A stretch of 64,000 bases of DNA from Cheiracanthium punctorium (GCA_038373885.1 JAWZYV010019597.1:310001-374000); one strand, 5' to 3'; positions 40,301 to 46,990 are shown, counted from the first letter of the stretch. The notes: a model not told the origin generated them from the sequence alone. Numbers and translations: made by a program.

Positions 40301-43300
40301 CTATACGCTTTCCAACATATCGAGACCAGAAAAAAAATAGGGCCTACGTATGGATTATTATACACTTTCCAACATAATCCCGATTTAAAAACCTTTTTTC
40401 AAACAAAACAAGCCATATGGAAATTCGTTCAGGCTTTCAGTACCTACGATGCCATAAACACAGGCGTCAAACTTACTTAATAACATTCGCGTAACTGGGC
40501 AGAGGTCAGAATGGGCCAATCTAAATGAGTCAACAATCACATATGTAATGTAGAAACTGTTTTTCTTTATAGAAATCGATAACATGGATCACTGGAGTTC
40601 TTTGGCTGCTGATCGAACCGTTTCTGTTCGGACTCATAGGTATCGAAGTGACTCTGGAAAGTCTCCAAAACAATATAGGTAGTCTTTCTTCTATAATTAA
40701 AAGGAAAAAAAAATCTGTTTCCTTTGTTACTTAAATCATATATATTTAGTTTGTTATTTTTAAATATGTTGCTAGATGTGGGTGAGTTTTCAAAGATGCG
40801 CACCATCGTGCCACTCTCGTTGATGAAGTTCACGAAAGTGAGGCCATTGAAGGCCGTGGCGGTTCGTGGGATACAGCAAGTACAGCCGGGCTGCACTTGA
40901 AATTATCAGCACATACTTCAAAATAATTTATTCTACTAATTTCCCTAAATTCAGATTAGAAGTGGAATTCCTACGGTAAATTAAAAAACTCTCCGAAAAA
41001 AACCAAACAAAAAAAACGTATTGTGGCCGGATCGCTCATTCAGAAAAAAAAGCACTTTAATCTTCCCGCAATTCAATTGGGAAAATCTTTATTTCAGCCC
41101 AGAGCGCTGAAAAGAAAATTGGCAGCACCGTTGCCATGACAACGACTACGTAAGCAGCCTTTCCGGCATAGGGAGTATGCAGCTGATACAGCCGATGGAA
41201 GATTTTTTAACGGCGGCTGAACTTGAGATCTCGATTAACTGATTCGCTCGGACGAGAAGTGAGAGAGGGGGTAAGGAGACTATATGTCTGGAAAACTCTC
41301 GACTTTATATTGCTGAATTTATCAAAAAGGTAAGCTTGAAGGTCATTGAGTTGGAGCCGTTGGCTTGGAGGTCAAGGGCCTGTTCTCCTCCATGCTAATC
41401 ACCTCATGCACTCAATTCCCTCTCAGTTCTCAGGCTGTTGTTGTTTAAATTTCCTTTCTCTGTGCTAGTAAAACTGAGGAGATCGTGAAACTCCTACCGG
41501 ACATTCTTGTGCATTTCGATGAGTCATTCAGAGGCCTACTTTCTCTCTCATTCGCTATATTCTGCCGTTAGATGACGTATCTAAAGCTAGATTCATACTG
41601 GCCGTTCCGTGCCGCTAAGACACCGCAATGACGTCACTCAGTGAAGTGGAGCGGCCTCCGCACGGAGATTACAGAGGGTTTGCGATTATCTGGCTAGAAC
41701 AGATATTCGGCAGCGACCTTGAAGCTACAGCCAATTAGAAGGCAGCGTTTCCGGAGCATTGTTTTGACGTCACACTTCGCTGGCATACGGCGTGATTTAA
41801 TTGGTGCATTTATTGCAGCTTCGAAACCTCGCGTGCTAACACTCACCGTTTCAAAACGCAAAAGAACAGTAGGGCAGAGCGGAGTTTGAGCGACACGGAA
41901 CAGCCAATACGAATCCAGCTTAAGTACTGTAACCAACAAGTGAGCATCCGTAAGCCTCTTTGGATGACTCATCCAAGTACACAAGCAGATGATTCACTAT
42001 GGCCCCGGTAAACCTGTCTCTGTGTTCTCCACTTAATTCGACGAAGATTGAAACATGAAACCTTTATATCAATCAATGAATGTTTCAAATACTACAACCC
42101 CTAGTAGCACAATTAGTCCAAAAGAACGTTTAAAACACGTTTTTTTAACGTCAAAAAAAACGTGCTTCCTACGTAATTTGAACGTTTTTTGAACTAGTGC
42201 GAACTCGATAGGAAACTTATGGGGTGCTTTGGAAAAATGTTGCACGAAAACATGCTTAAATTCCCTCAGAACAGTTCTCCGGTTGGGTATGCATGGTAGA
42301 TGTGTTAGTTTCAAAATAAAAATGACGCATTTTATAGATGTGTTCGTTTCAAAATAAAAATGAATTAGATTTTATAATGCTTCTAAAGTTTATTTTAGAT
42401 ACACTAATTGCTCCATACTCTGCTACTTAATTTATGAAGTTTGAGGATACTTAAAAAATGTTATTTGTCTATATAATTTTAAATTTCCTCGACGATAAAT
42501 ATCATTACCAGATCTAAAATATTCTGTTGATATTTGTTACAAGTCGCAGGCGAACACATTCCGTATTAAATTCTTACCTCTTTTTCCCGGAGTTGTGCCT
42601 TGCCCCGCCATGGCCGATTGGATAAGGCACTGAACAAGGTAGACGGCTGAAGTGTGAAAGTTCAGGGTTCGCGCCTAACGCGCGGTTGTCGATCTAACGG
42701 TCTGGTGCTTTGGTCAGTTTTCTCCAGATGAAACACGAATACTCATCAGAATCCCTTAAAAAGTCCTCCGACCAAGGCATCTGCCCGTTTGAAGATGTTT
42801 CTCATGTTGACTTTGTCATAACAGAAGACAAACTGACTTGTTCCTTTTTTTCTTCTCCTTTCCGAGAGTACGGTTCTCCTGTATTTTTCTCATTTCGCTT
42901 CTGTTGCAGGTTATGGAACGCTGGTCTTGCTGTGTGGCTTATCTGTGCGAGTGCTGGTCTCTGCTGTAGCCCTTTTGGGATCCGGTCTGAATCTGAAGGA
43001 AAATCTCTTCGTGTCCATTTCTTGGACAGCGAAGGCCACCGTCCAAGTGAGTATCACTCAGTGCAAGTACTGTTTTATCTGACGCAAGTCTTACTTACAA
43101 TCGCTATTGGATGTTTGTGTTAGACATTCTGTATTAGAAAGATAAGCCGATGCCTGGACTTGGATATCGACTAACGGCAGACGGGCGATATAACGTCAGC
43201 CTGTCAAAGAAAAATACACGATTGCCTTTTAATGATTAGCTACATTTGCGCATGGCGACGAATCAGGATGCAATTTATTACTAACGTACGCGTGCAATAT

Positions 43301-45380
43301 AAACTTAATGATTACGACTCGCGGCGCAATCTTGTAAGCAAAATACTTGGCTCAGTGATGGTATCATCACTGAGTGTACCTCTTTTCATCGATTGTGGCG
43401 TTATTAACCTTTAAAGCGACTTGAGAGCAAAAATGGAAATTCTTTTTCAATCCACAACAAATTCAACATAAGTTGCGCACGAAAGGAGGAGGTGGGGTTG
43501 TTATGGGGATTAATGATAAGCTTAAACAAAAGACAATAGATTCTTTCGAAGTATTGTATTACCCTAAATCGCAAGAACTTTCATATTCACATAGAAGGAT
43601 GCCGATCCAATAGCGTTTACGACTAGGAATGTAAATTGTTCCCTTGCTGCCAGCGATAGCAAAGCGAGTCCACAAACTCTGATTGGACCGACGGGTAAGC
43701 CAGGAGTGAGGAACCAGCATTTAGAGAAACTTTTCCTTTTGAAATTACTAAAGGGTTTTGAACAATATAATTTTGCTTTGTTCTTGTGTATTTACAAATG
43801 GTGAATTAAGTCGAGTAAGAACTATCACTTTGTCTTAAAAGACAATGGATATAAAGCGGGCCTGCTTGTGCACTCCGAAGGAGATCTACGGACGTATCCT
43901 CATTGGTTATAGTTGGCCGTTAGATGACGTATCTAAGTGTTGGAACCAATAAGTGAGCTTCCGCAGGCCTCTTTGGATGACTCATCGGAGTGCACAATCA
44001 GGCCCGGTAGAATCCCGATGCCCCGTATAAAGACAAAGAGTGTTCAGGGGTTGTGTAAAAAAAAAAAGGAGGAGAAAACCGTATGACACCTCAGACTGGG
44101 ATGGACAGATAACTAAAAAAGCTATCCTCCTCATCAAGTTACCAAGGGAAAATAAAAGTCTTTCTCATATGAAAGAAAAAAAATTTCGGAAGTTTAATGT
44201 TCCAAAAGTTTTTTTAACGTATTTTGCAACTATAAAATTATGAAAGTTTGAAAAAGTATTTAATCAAATGTATGATTAAGCTTATTTAAAAATAATTTGG
44301 GAGTGTTCTCGACTGGTTATGTCGGCTGTTCTCGTGATTTGATTAGCAGTAGTAGATTAGATCTGGATAAAATAAAATATCGTAAACCCAAAGGGCCAAC
44401 TTAGGCCGGTTTGCAGGATGGAGAGAGCTGCGTATCCGGAAACGACCATCTTTCCCGTGAGGACCGAGACTGACGTTAATAGCTTTATAGCAGTTTAGTA
44501 TAGCTAAGCTGCCAGTCTTCAGTTATAAAATTTATAAAACATGGTCTATGTTCTCTAAATCTAACAATGAGAAGCAAATTTCGTTCTCTTAGGAAAAAAA
44601 TTCACTTCACTTGAGTATATAAAGAGTTGTGTCTGTTTTTGGCCAGGCCGTCGTGACTCTTCTACCGGGTATGCTTGTGCACCCCGATGAGTCATCCAAT
44701 AAGGCCTGCGGATGCTCACTTATAAGTTCTAGCACTTAGATGTGTCATCTAACAACCGAATCTAACCAACGAGAAACGCCCATAGACCTCTTTGGATGAC
44801 TCATCGAAGTACACTAGCAGGCCCGGGGGAAGATTCACGATGGCCCCGGTTTTTGGTAACCGTATGCCACTTATGCTCTCGTCTGCTTTGGCCACCCCTA
44901 ATTTGAGCGAACTAAATCACCAACTTTGATATTGTGTTTCATTTTCCTCTGCAGGCCGCCGTGGGATCTCAAGCTTTGGACTTCGGAAGAACAGAAGGCA
45001 AAGATGAACAATTTCAAGAACTGGGCAGACAGGTTGTGTATCATTTTTCAGATCCAGTTCCGTCCAACTGAGTTTTGTCGTAAGTCTTCGGCTACGAAAT
45101 AAAAGTTCTTTTTTTTTTTCGCATGTAGGTGTTGACGATGTCCGTCCTCTCCATAATACTGACTGCACCACTAGGAGCCGCTTTCATGGACATAATGGGA
45201 CGCCGTTTACTGAGGAAAGAGGCAACCCGTGTAGCTGTTAATCCCGAGTCAGACTTTCCCCGCAAGGCGAGTGTCCCCGCCATCAAGATATCCACCCACT
45301 ACGGATCCTGTTCCCAGACAGACGACTTCCCTGACAGGCGCAGAGCGTCGCAGTCACCGCTCATACGGTCGTGGTCTTGA
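14661..45380 (+). CDS. Sodium/proton antiporter, NHA / SLC9B (NHEDC) family, ten coding exons
   Basis: Coding exons: 14661-14844, 15696-15783, 26449-26631, 29907-30082, 34394-34506, 37359-37520, 40573-40678, 42910-43046, 44955-45032, 45129-45380. They sum to 1479 nt with continuous phase, giving 492 residues and TGA. The product is a polytopic membrane protein of the CPA2 superfamily, expected to exchange Na+ or Li+ for H+ across a plasma or organelle membrane. Family-like blocks run in order: LPGSELF near the N-terminus, AGLGLD (exon 3), GVPTLL and the ion-site helix (exon 4), [10 protein letters not shown] (exon 7), NLKE and KATVQ (exon 8), LTAPLGA (exon 10). Arg351 matches the conserved TM arginine. 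The ion-site pair, Asp-Asp in vertebrate NHA2, is Asp192-Asn193, and the VSPA motif is VSAA (158-161). The Ser/Arg-rich cytoplasmic tail is longer than in the human protein as I remember it. The start is the first ATG after an in-frame TGA at 14637; a different upstream exon could still add N-terminal residues. I am sure of the family but not of the paralogue. Confidence 0.9.
15696..15783 (+). CDS. NHA-like antiporter, coding exon 2
   Basis: 88 nt between CTTAG and GTAAGT. The reading continues GG(A/T)-type phase 1 into [10 protein letters not shown], matching the GMLLAGFLIRN-like helix of SLC9B proteins. It leaves two bases (AG) for the next exon. Confidence 0.9.
16160..16331. mobile_element. 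Short hAT MITE
   Basis: 172 bp, ends CAGGGGCGTAGCCA and TGGCTACGCCTCTG, with the perfect 8-bp duplication GATACATT (16152-16159, 16332-16339). G-runs lie inside each end. Confidence 0.9.
16544..16830 (-). repeat. 3' LTR of the gypsy element
   Basis: 287 bp, TG...CA on the plus strand. Nearly identical to 22964-23250, with differences at three positions. Just inside it lies the purine-rich tract GAGGGGAGGAG (minus strand). Confidence 0.95.
16838..16848 (-). other. Polypurine tract
   Basis: GAGGGGAGGAG on the minus strand, 7 bp upstream of the 3' LTR; the expected plus-strand primer for the retroelement. Confidence 0.75.
17166..21062 (-). CDS. pol: Gypsy gag C-terminus and pol polyprotein: PR-IN-RT-RH
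   Basis: 1298 codons without a stop. Domains in order: rest of capsid (1-130); CCHC zinc knuckle (Cys186, Cys189, His194, Cys199); aspartic protease DTGA at 239-242; integrase with His456/His462/Cys492/Cys495 zinc finger and catalytic Asp525, Asp584, Glu619; GPY/F-type segment near 756-760; acidic linker (805-830); reverse transcriptase about 850-1100 with YLDD at 1030-1033; RNase H about 1175-1298 with Asp1182, Glu1223, Asp1249. All catalytic residues are present. The product would copy RNA into DNA and integrate it. The first codons of the open frame are not the natural protein start, because gag begins upstream in another frame. Confidence 0.95.
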   Translation of the reverse strand: MGCVFVLPSEVTNMLAREPVEKVKDYDYVKELILKRYKLNAERLKQLFYRHQKSFEKTWRNYAHELNSYFEEWTSELKITTLEQLKELMVTEQLKRRAPQEIKDHFLEDWMKMVSPFDLADKIDEYENIKDSFKRTGYRPSSKNSDYSRKLDGKLRVEDKRYKNQTKYEPQKNKEREFEQRKQPRCYECGSYNHLRPQCPKLKEVVAANDIADGDVDHLMAPYTTLGKVNGAEVSILRDTGATLDLVCPKLVKPYMFTGEYVWVRSPLIETAKCLPLAEIELEGSFGHVVTKAAVQPYKWEESKYLLGNKTAALIDSMKKNKDVEMHMINAVQTRSKKKKELRKEEEKSQEISNESCQEIIDLTEITDEEKSILPSPEPLVDTPNLLKITPEEFKSAQNRSAELKSLMELATVKENSKFELNNELLFYKKEDKHGTERRLLVVPEEYREQLMKICHEGTAAHLGTTKTKDALFKSFYWPNCYRDVENFVKACDSCQRAGKPQEKKKAPLKIVPVITEIFTKINVDACGPLPVTPSGNRYIITAICMSSKYPDAIPVENLCSTTVVNVLLQIFSRMGFPKELQTDQGSSFVSALTSEFLERFGIKVVRSSVYHPQSNPVERMHRTLKRILRVLCFESGPDWENILPQALFALRTVTHDSTGFSPAELVHGKNLRTPIMLLYEKLKGEEETESSVVEYVFELMNRMKRCQDLAIQQMENVKEKQKLWYDRKATERKFEKGDLVLVVAPSKPNKLSVQWVGPGQIIQQLSETNYVVKFPDKEKNHVYHINMLKPYYQRPENINLLYTEEPDADEEEMPCLQLNSCKNEESELFQNIESNSRLSESERETLRLLISEYSGIFSNEPGCTNLTKHDIELESEKPICTKPYRLSPRQSEILKKEVEKMLTLGIIEEGESDFSSPLILVEVPGKDSRPCIDYRKLNNVTKTQYFPLPNIEQLVEKVSNANYITILDLTRGYWQIPLTARAQRYAAFCTSFGIFKPLRLPFGLKNAPYDFSRLMAGLLKTCEEFSVPYLDDVAIFSPTWEEHISHLKIVFEKMKTAKLYIKPSKCQFAKATVKYLGHVVGQGQRRPGEVKVQAIRDFPTPSTKTHIRSFLGLAGYYQRYIPEFSVISAPLTDLLKGKSRMSAIRWTEACQTAFDELKRRLTERPVLHSPNFTKPFLVQCDASNYGIGVVLSQVENDDEHPIMYLSRKFSSAEQNYSTIEKECAAIIYAVQKLKCYLDGQHKFIIQTDHNPLVWLGKNSGTNPRLLRWALTLQPHNYEVVHKKGKLHQNADSLSRLP
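21029..21562 (-). pseudogene. N-terminal part of gypsy gag, cut by a frameshift
   Basis: 177 codons starting [10 protein letters not shown]. Residues 60-110 are a highly charged Glu/Lys/Arg coiled-coil stretch, followed by a segment (PKFDEK...[12 protein letters not shown]) typical of the start of gypsy capsid. The frame closes soon after DWVAYL, while capsid-like coding (LPSEVTNML) goes on in another frame from about 21050. The break falls inside the capsid domain and not at a gag/pol border, so it looks like a disabling indel or sequence error and not programmed frameshifting. Confidence 0.8.
21563..22963 (-). other. Leader of the gypsy element with a triple repeat
   Basis: 1.4 kb of AT-rich non-coding sequence between the 5' LTR and gag. 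At 22541-22765 a unit of about 80 bp containing TTAAACGATAATACAACC is repeated three times. No ORF of note. Confidence 0.7.
22939..22948 (-). other. Candidate tRNA primer-binding site
   Basis: On the plus strand GCTGCCACCA ends in CCA like a tRNA 3' end. It lies 15 bp inside the 5' LTR, farther than usual. Just before it is GGTTCAATCC, which resembles a T-loop at the right distance from the CCA, suggesting long complementarity to the 3' part of a tRNA. I could not name the tRNA. Confidence 0.4.
22964..23250 (-). repeat. 5' LTR of the gypsy element
   Basis: Same length as its partner. For the minus-strand element this LTR would carry the promoter. The flanking duplication GTAT follows directly at 23251. 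Confidence 0.95.
23643..24170 (-). pseudogene. hAT transposase C-terminal remnant (ZMYM1-like dimerisation domain)
   Basis: The open part (23643-23942) encodes the hAT dimerisation motif: [20 protein letters not shown] is a textbook hAT C-terminal signature. Similar coding continues upstream to about 24170 but is broken by a stop and an A-run near 24020-24050. There is no N-terminal zinc finger or catalytic core, so it is dead. Confidence 0.88.
25015..25094. repeat. (CA)n microsatellite
   Basis: About 40 uninterrupted CA units directly next to the left end of the palindromic MITE. Confidence 0.97.
25095..25765. mobile_element. Palindromic foldback MITE, mariner-like ends
   Basis: Two arms of about 325 bp in near-perfect inverted orientation around a spacer of about 16 bp (25422-25437). 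Ends read TATACA(A/G)GGTGTCCAGCC, like Tc1/mariner-type ends at a TA-rich target. It sits inside the hAT element, between a (CA)n tract and a (TA)n tract. Confidence 0.9.
25815..25851. repeat. (TA)n microsatellite
   Basis: About 18 TA units inside the hAT element. Confidence 0.95.
26449..26631 (+). CDS. NHA-like antiporter, coding exon 3
   Basis: 183 nt between CCTTTTAG and GTAAGT. Encodes [16 protein letters not shown], the conserved AGLGLD helix-loop, followed by a further helix pair. It is reached across a 10.7-kb intron holding an LTR retrotransposon and a hAT element. GC content is clearly higher than in the flanking introns. Confidence 0.92.
27166..27685. mobile_element. TTAA foldback MITE family A, copy 4
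   Basis: In intron 3 of the NHA-like gene, flanked by TTAA. The centre at 27300-27345 is GACGACAGCTGGCTGTGCC with its reverse complement. Confidence 0.85.
27989..28913. mobile_element. DNA element with perfect 29-bp terminal repeats
   Basis: Ends GGGGCCTTCGCAATTAG... and its exact reverse complement. Flanked by CGTCGCTC (27981-27988 and 28914-28921), so hAT-like by duplication length. Its right end carries the AGGCCTCTTTGGATG motif shared with the foldback family at 41490-44828. Confidence 0.85.
28940..29849. mobile_element. hAT MITE, TAAGGTGACC family, copy 2
   Basis: Ends TAAAGTGACCAAACGTCC and TCTGGTCACCTTA. Flanks GTGTTCAT and ATGTTTAT match at 6 of 8 positions (older insertion). Located in intron 3, ending 58 bp before exon 4. 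Confidence 0.75.
29907..30082 (+). CDS. NHA-like antiporter, coding exon 4 (ion-binding site)
   Basis: 176 nt between CCCGCAG and GTTAGT. Carries [14 protein letters not shown] and [11 protein letters not shown]. In vertebrate NHA2 the corresponding segment is SFDD, with two adjacent aspartates. Here the codons at 30025-30030 are GAC AAC, giving Asp192-Asn193. Both members of the pair lie in the core ion-translocation fold. Confidence 0.92.
30238..30700 (-). repeat. tRNA-derived SINE split by a MITE
   Basis: Minus strand: CACGGCCGAGTGGTTAA (A-box, 30644-30660) | MITE 30363-30647 | GGTCCCGGGTTCGGCC (B-box) and the same body as the SINE at 42592. Located in intron 4. Confidence 0.8.
30363..30647. 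mobile_element. TTAA MITE family B, copy 2, inserted in a SINE
   Basis: About 95% like copy 1 by eye. The left TTAA has become ATAA. It splits a minus-strand tRNA-derived SINE within its A-box (GGCCGAGTGGTTAA). Confidence 0.85.
31045..31497. mobile_element. hAT MITE, CAGGCCCGGACTGG family
   Basis: 453 bp, ends CAGGCCCGGACTGG and CCAGTCCGGGCTTG, flanks CAAGTTAA and CAAGCTAA (7 of 8). Located in intron 4. Confidence 0.85.
31586..31645. repeat. Half copy of the GGCCTCTTTGGATGACTCAT family
   Basis: Contains GAGCATCCGCAGGCCTC and GATGACTTATCGAAGTACAC. No matching opposite end was found nearby. Confidence 0.6.
31860..32757. mobile_element. Non-autonomous hAT element
   Basis: 898 bp, ends CAGAGGCGCAGAGAG and CTCTCTGCGCCACTG, perfect duplication CGCATGCC (31852-31859, 32758-32765). 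A related fragment without ends is at 36487-36795 (shares CAATCACTAACACTCCTCG). Confidence 0.88.
32766..34200. other. Intron 4 remainder, no clear feature
   Basis: AT-rich. Short G- and C-runs near 33735 and 33785 resemble worn MITE ends. Confidence 0.5.
34206..34312. repeat. (TA)n microsatellite in intron 5' of exon 5
   Basis: More than 50 TA units with one CG interruption, about 80 bp before the exon 5 acceptor. The apparent Tyr/Ile-repeat ORFs here are artefacts. Confidence 0.97.
34394..34506 (+). CDS. NHA-like antiporter, coding exon 5
   Basis: 113 nt between TTTTTTTCAG and GTGAGT. Encodes an amphipathic lead-in and a Gly/Ala-rich transmembrane helix ending in FFPNERKSD, which corresponds to the ...YFPSRDQDK loop of SLC9B2. 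It ends in phase 0. A (TA)n microsatellite of about 110 bp lies 80 bp upstream in the intron. Confidence 0.88.
34507..35828. other. Intron 5 start, no clear feature
   Basis: No coding frame, no terminal repeats seen. Confidence 0.5.
35829..36250. mobile_element. TTAA foldback MITE family A, copy 5, truncated
   Basis: In intron 5. The left terminus (CCCTTTAACGCGC) is missing; similarity starts at CTCTGACGTTTTGAC. The right end AAAGGGTTAA is intact. Confidence 0.8.
36385..36480. repeat. GTCTC-rich block
   Basis: GTCTCGCGGTCTCGTCTC and its inverse GCGAGACCGC make a short hairpin-like cluster in intron 5. Probably the end of an unrecognised MITE. Confidence 0.6.
36829..37228. mobile_element. 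TTAA foldback MITE family A, copy 6, truncated
   Basis: In intron 5, only about 0.6 kb from copy 5. It begins at the central palindrome and keeps only the right arm, ending GCGCGTTAAAGGGTTAA. Confidence 0.8.
37359..37520 (+). CDS. NHA-like antiporter, coding exon 6
   Basis: 162 nt, exactly 54 codons, between CTTTTCAG and GTAAGT. Encodes two hydrophobic helices joined by a short loop with SGVGALGCV, comparable to the GSGGLCTLV segment of SLC9B proteins. Confidence 0.88.
37966..38743. mobile_element. Inverted-repeat DNA element with Tc1/mariner-like ends
   Basis: Termini share GTTTCACGAAGCAA(A/C)CCCTAACTTTGAAA in inverse orientation; the right end continues into GGGTGTTTCACG...(minus), followed by CTGTAC. 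About 550 bp without the nested hAT MITE. No transposase seen. Confidence 0.7.
38393..38619. mobile_element. hAT MITE, TAAGGTGACC family, copy 3, nested
   Basis: 227 bp, ends TATAGTGACCAGATGTCC and GGTCACGTTA, perfect duplication CTTCTGTA (38385-38392, 38620-38627). It is inserted inside the inverted-repeat element at 37966-38743. Confidence 0.85.
38761..39670 (+). pseudogene. Mariner transposon relic
   Basis: TA-flanked, with ends CAAGGGCTGTAAATTAA and TTAATTTACAGCCCTCG. Between about 39210 and 39600 the plus strand, read with frame changes, gives mariner transposase pieces: [47 protein letters not shown]. Several frameshifts and stops; the N-terminal half is missing. The element is about 0.9 kb, against about 1.3 kb for a complete mariner. 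Confidence 0.8.
39671..40572. other. Intron 6 end with a diverged tandem repeat
   Basis: From 39680 to 40390 short units with GAAGACAAATA or ACGTATGGATTA(C/T)TATAC and CTTTCCAACATA recur, the clearest pair about 70 bp apart. No convincing protein. Confidence 0.45.
40573..40678 (+). CDS. NHA-like antiporter, coding exon 7
   Basis: 106 nt between TTTATAG and GTAGTC. Encodes the highly conserved [10 protein letters not shown] helix. The donor GTAGTC is weaker than the others, but the reading phase into exon 8 fits. Confidence 0.88.
41490..42011. mobile_element. Foldback MITE of the GGCCTCTTTGGATGACTCAT family, long copy
   Basis: Left end ACCGGACATTCTTGTGC..GATGAGTCATTC; right end in inverse orientation with GGATGACTCATCCAAGTACAC. 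Intron 7 of the NHA-like gene. Confidence 0.7.
42592..42765 (+). repeat. tRNA-derived SINE
   Basis: A-box TGGCCGATTGGATAAGGC and B-box GGGTTCGCGCC are followed by a body with GTCGATCTAACGGTCTGG and TTTTCTCCAGATGAAACACG. The body is shared with 30238-30362 (minus) and 55036-55110. Located in intron 7, about 145 bp before exon 8. Confidence 0.8.
42910..43046 (+). CDS. NHA-like antiporter, coding exon 8
   Basis: 137 nt between TGTTGCAG and GTGAGT. Encodes LSVRVLVS with the conserved transmembrane arginine (Arg351), then GLNLKENLF and WTAKATVQ, all strong NHA signatures. The longer open frame overlapping it at 42710-43123 is a different frame and not real. Confidence 0.92.
43856..44009. mobile_element. 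Foldback MITE of the GGCCTCTTTGGATGACTCAT family, short copy
   Basis: About 150 bp. GCGGGCCTGCTTGTGCACTC at the left faces GAGTGCACAATCAGGCCC at the right. Intron 8. Confidence 0.8.
44661..44828. mobile_element. Foldback MITE of the GGCCTCTTTGGATGACTCAT family, second short copy
   Basis: CCCCGATGAGTCATCCAAT..GGCCTGCGGATGCTCAC faces GACCTCTTTGGATGACTCAT. It ends about 125 bp before exon 9. Confidence 0.8.
44955..45032 (+). CDS. NHA-like antiporter, coding exon 9
   Basis: 78 nt, 26 codons, between CTCTGCAG and GTTGTG. Continues KATVQ into AAVGSQALD, matching AAIGSVALD of SLC9B2, then a charged loop. The donor is non-optimal (GTTGTG). The following intron is only 96 bp. Confidence 0.85.
45129..45380 (+). 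CDS. NHA-like antiporter, last coding exon
   Basis: 252 nt from the ATGTAG acceptor to TGA at 45378-45380. Encodes the last helix ([11 protein letters not shown]) and a cytoplasmic tail of about 55 residues rich in Arg, Ser and Pro. The tail is longer than in the human protein and holds several possible basic-context phosphorylation sites (inference). Confidence 0.9.
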   Translation: MLTMSVLSIILTAPLGAAFMDIMGRRLLRKEATRVAVNPESDFPRKASVPAIKISTHYGSCSQTDDFPDRRRASQSPLIRSWS

Positions 45381-45499
45381 TTCACGCGAACATCAAGTCG
45401 TTGACATACCTTGATGATGCAAGTCCTGGAAACGGAATGCGTGCGTCATAGGACATTGCACCTGTAGATTGATGAGTTCAGACTGTTCTGTCTGTCATT

Positions 45500-45899
45500 G
45501 ATGAATATTCTCGTTGAAGCACCTGCAAGCATAGATATAGGAATCTCTAGATTGAGCATAAGAGAAAACTTGTTGCCTCCAAACGGTAGCCATGATAGTG
45601 GCATGCACATGCGCAGAATGGCAATGACTTAAATTATAATGGTATTTTCAATCATTTTAGAACGATCTGTATTTTAAAAAGTACTCGTATCGAAATATTT
45701 TCCCTCGAAATTATTTATTTTTCTGAAGTAATGTAATGAATTTCTATTTTACATCGACGACAGCCATGATAGTGGCAGAAATGGGGTGCGTTTTTGGCAA
45801 CAAAAAGCACACGATTAGGAACATTGGATGAGCAATCTAGGTATTCCTAAATCTATGCCTGCAAGAAAGAGCAAAAACTGTCGTGTCTTAAAGGGTTAA
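45500..45899. mobile_element. Inverted-repeat element in the 3' UTR of the NHA-like gene
   Basis: Arms share GCCATGATAGTGGC and GCATAGATNTAGGAAT in inverse orientation. The right end AAAGGGTTAA is piggyBac-like; the left end is degraded, so its border is approximate. It lies between the stop codon and the candidate polyA signal. A related fragment is at 58678-58745. Confidence 0.6.
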
Positions 45900-46027
45900 A
45901 ATCAACCCCCAACGACTCAGATTTTAAATTTTGACCTGTTTTGTGTAAAATGATGTTGTAAAGAGTGAAATTTAATATGTAATATAAGTAAAAATTTACT
46001 GACCAACATGTGTTTGTTTATGCGTCC

Positions 46028-46033
46028 AATAAA
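46028..46033 (+). promoter_or_regulatory. Candidate polyadenylation signal of the NHA-like gene
   Basis: AATAAA about 650 bp after the stop codon, followed by T/G-rich sequence. It is the first good candidate downstream. The implied 3' UTR contains an inverted-repeat element (45500-45899). Confidence 0.45.
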
Positions 46034-46383
46034 ATAGTTTGTGTTATTTTGAATTCTCGTTCGAAGATATGTTTGCAAAACAATTTAAGGATGTTCTACC
46101 TGATTTAAGGACGTTCTACATGATTCGTCGTCACAGGACTTTTGAACAGCTTTAAAAAGAAACCCATGATGATGAACGCTCAAAAAAATTAGTAATGCTT
46201 CTTCACCCTACGTACTATGGGCTGACATTAACAGAAATCTGTATGTCTCGTGCAACATTCAGAAAAAATTCATAAGCACTAAAACTGCCTTCAAAGATGG
46301 GCCGAGGATTAACTCGTTTTTGGAAATATCGCGAAATTCCGCGTGTTTCTGAATTCTTTCTGAAAGTTTCGAAACCTTTATAG

Positions 46384-46559
46384 CAAGGACGTACCCAGGA
46401 GGGTGGTCCAGGGGATCCGGACCCCCTCCGAAATTTCAGTTTTTGTAAACAAAATAATAATGATGAAGTTTTGTTGTCTAAAATTCTGCCTTTTTCACCG
46501 TTTGGACCCCTCCGAAATTTTCGGACCCACCCCGAAATTTTTTTCTGGGTACGTCCCTG
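46384..46559. mobile_element. Short hAT MITE
   Basis: 176 bp, ends CAAGGACGTACCCAG and CTGGGTACGTCCCTG, flanks CTTTATAG and CCTTATAG (7 of 8). Confidence 0.85.
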
Positions 46560-46841
46560 CCTTATAGGTTCATTCTCAATGTCAGTTCACAGTGCAACTT
46601 GTAAAGATACATTCTAAAATTGTCCGAGTCTCTAGATCAATTCAGTTTTTTCAAAAGCTGTTCAAAATGTGCATGATTTTCAAGTGAAACAGCCTTAAGA
46701 TAAAGTAAACAAGACTGTTTTGACAAATGAATTCATCCAAGACAATTCAATGTTTTCTCATCTTTAATGCTTACAGCACTGATTTATTTAAATTTCGATA
46801 AATAAACAGCTTTACGTGCTCCGTGAGTATTAAAATATATA

Positions 46842-46990
46842 CAGGGTGGCCATAAAAAAAAAAAAAACTTTTTACTTCTAGGGACCGGTCTGTTCAACCG
46901 TCGAGACGAAATTTCAGTTATGGTCTCTTCTGCAAACGGCAACCAAGAAGACGGAGGGAAAAGGAAATCTCTAGTTACTTGCATAGCTTA
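46842..46990. repeat. Fragment of a repeat with a TACAGGGTGGCC end
   Basis: Mariner-type end motif followed by a poly-A run. The opposite end was not found. Confidence 0.35.

Noticed and set aside
42604..42680. Functional tRNA gene
   Set aside because: A- and B-boxes are present but the acceptor stem does not pair well and a SINE body follows.
42710..43123. 137-codon plus-strand frame
   Set aside because: Wrong frame over exon 8 of the NHA-like gene.
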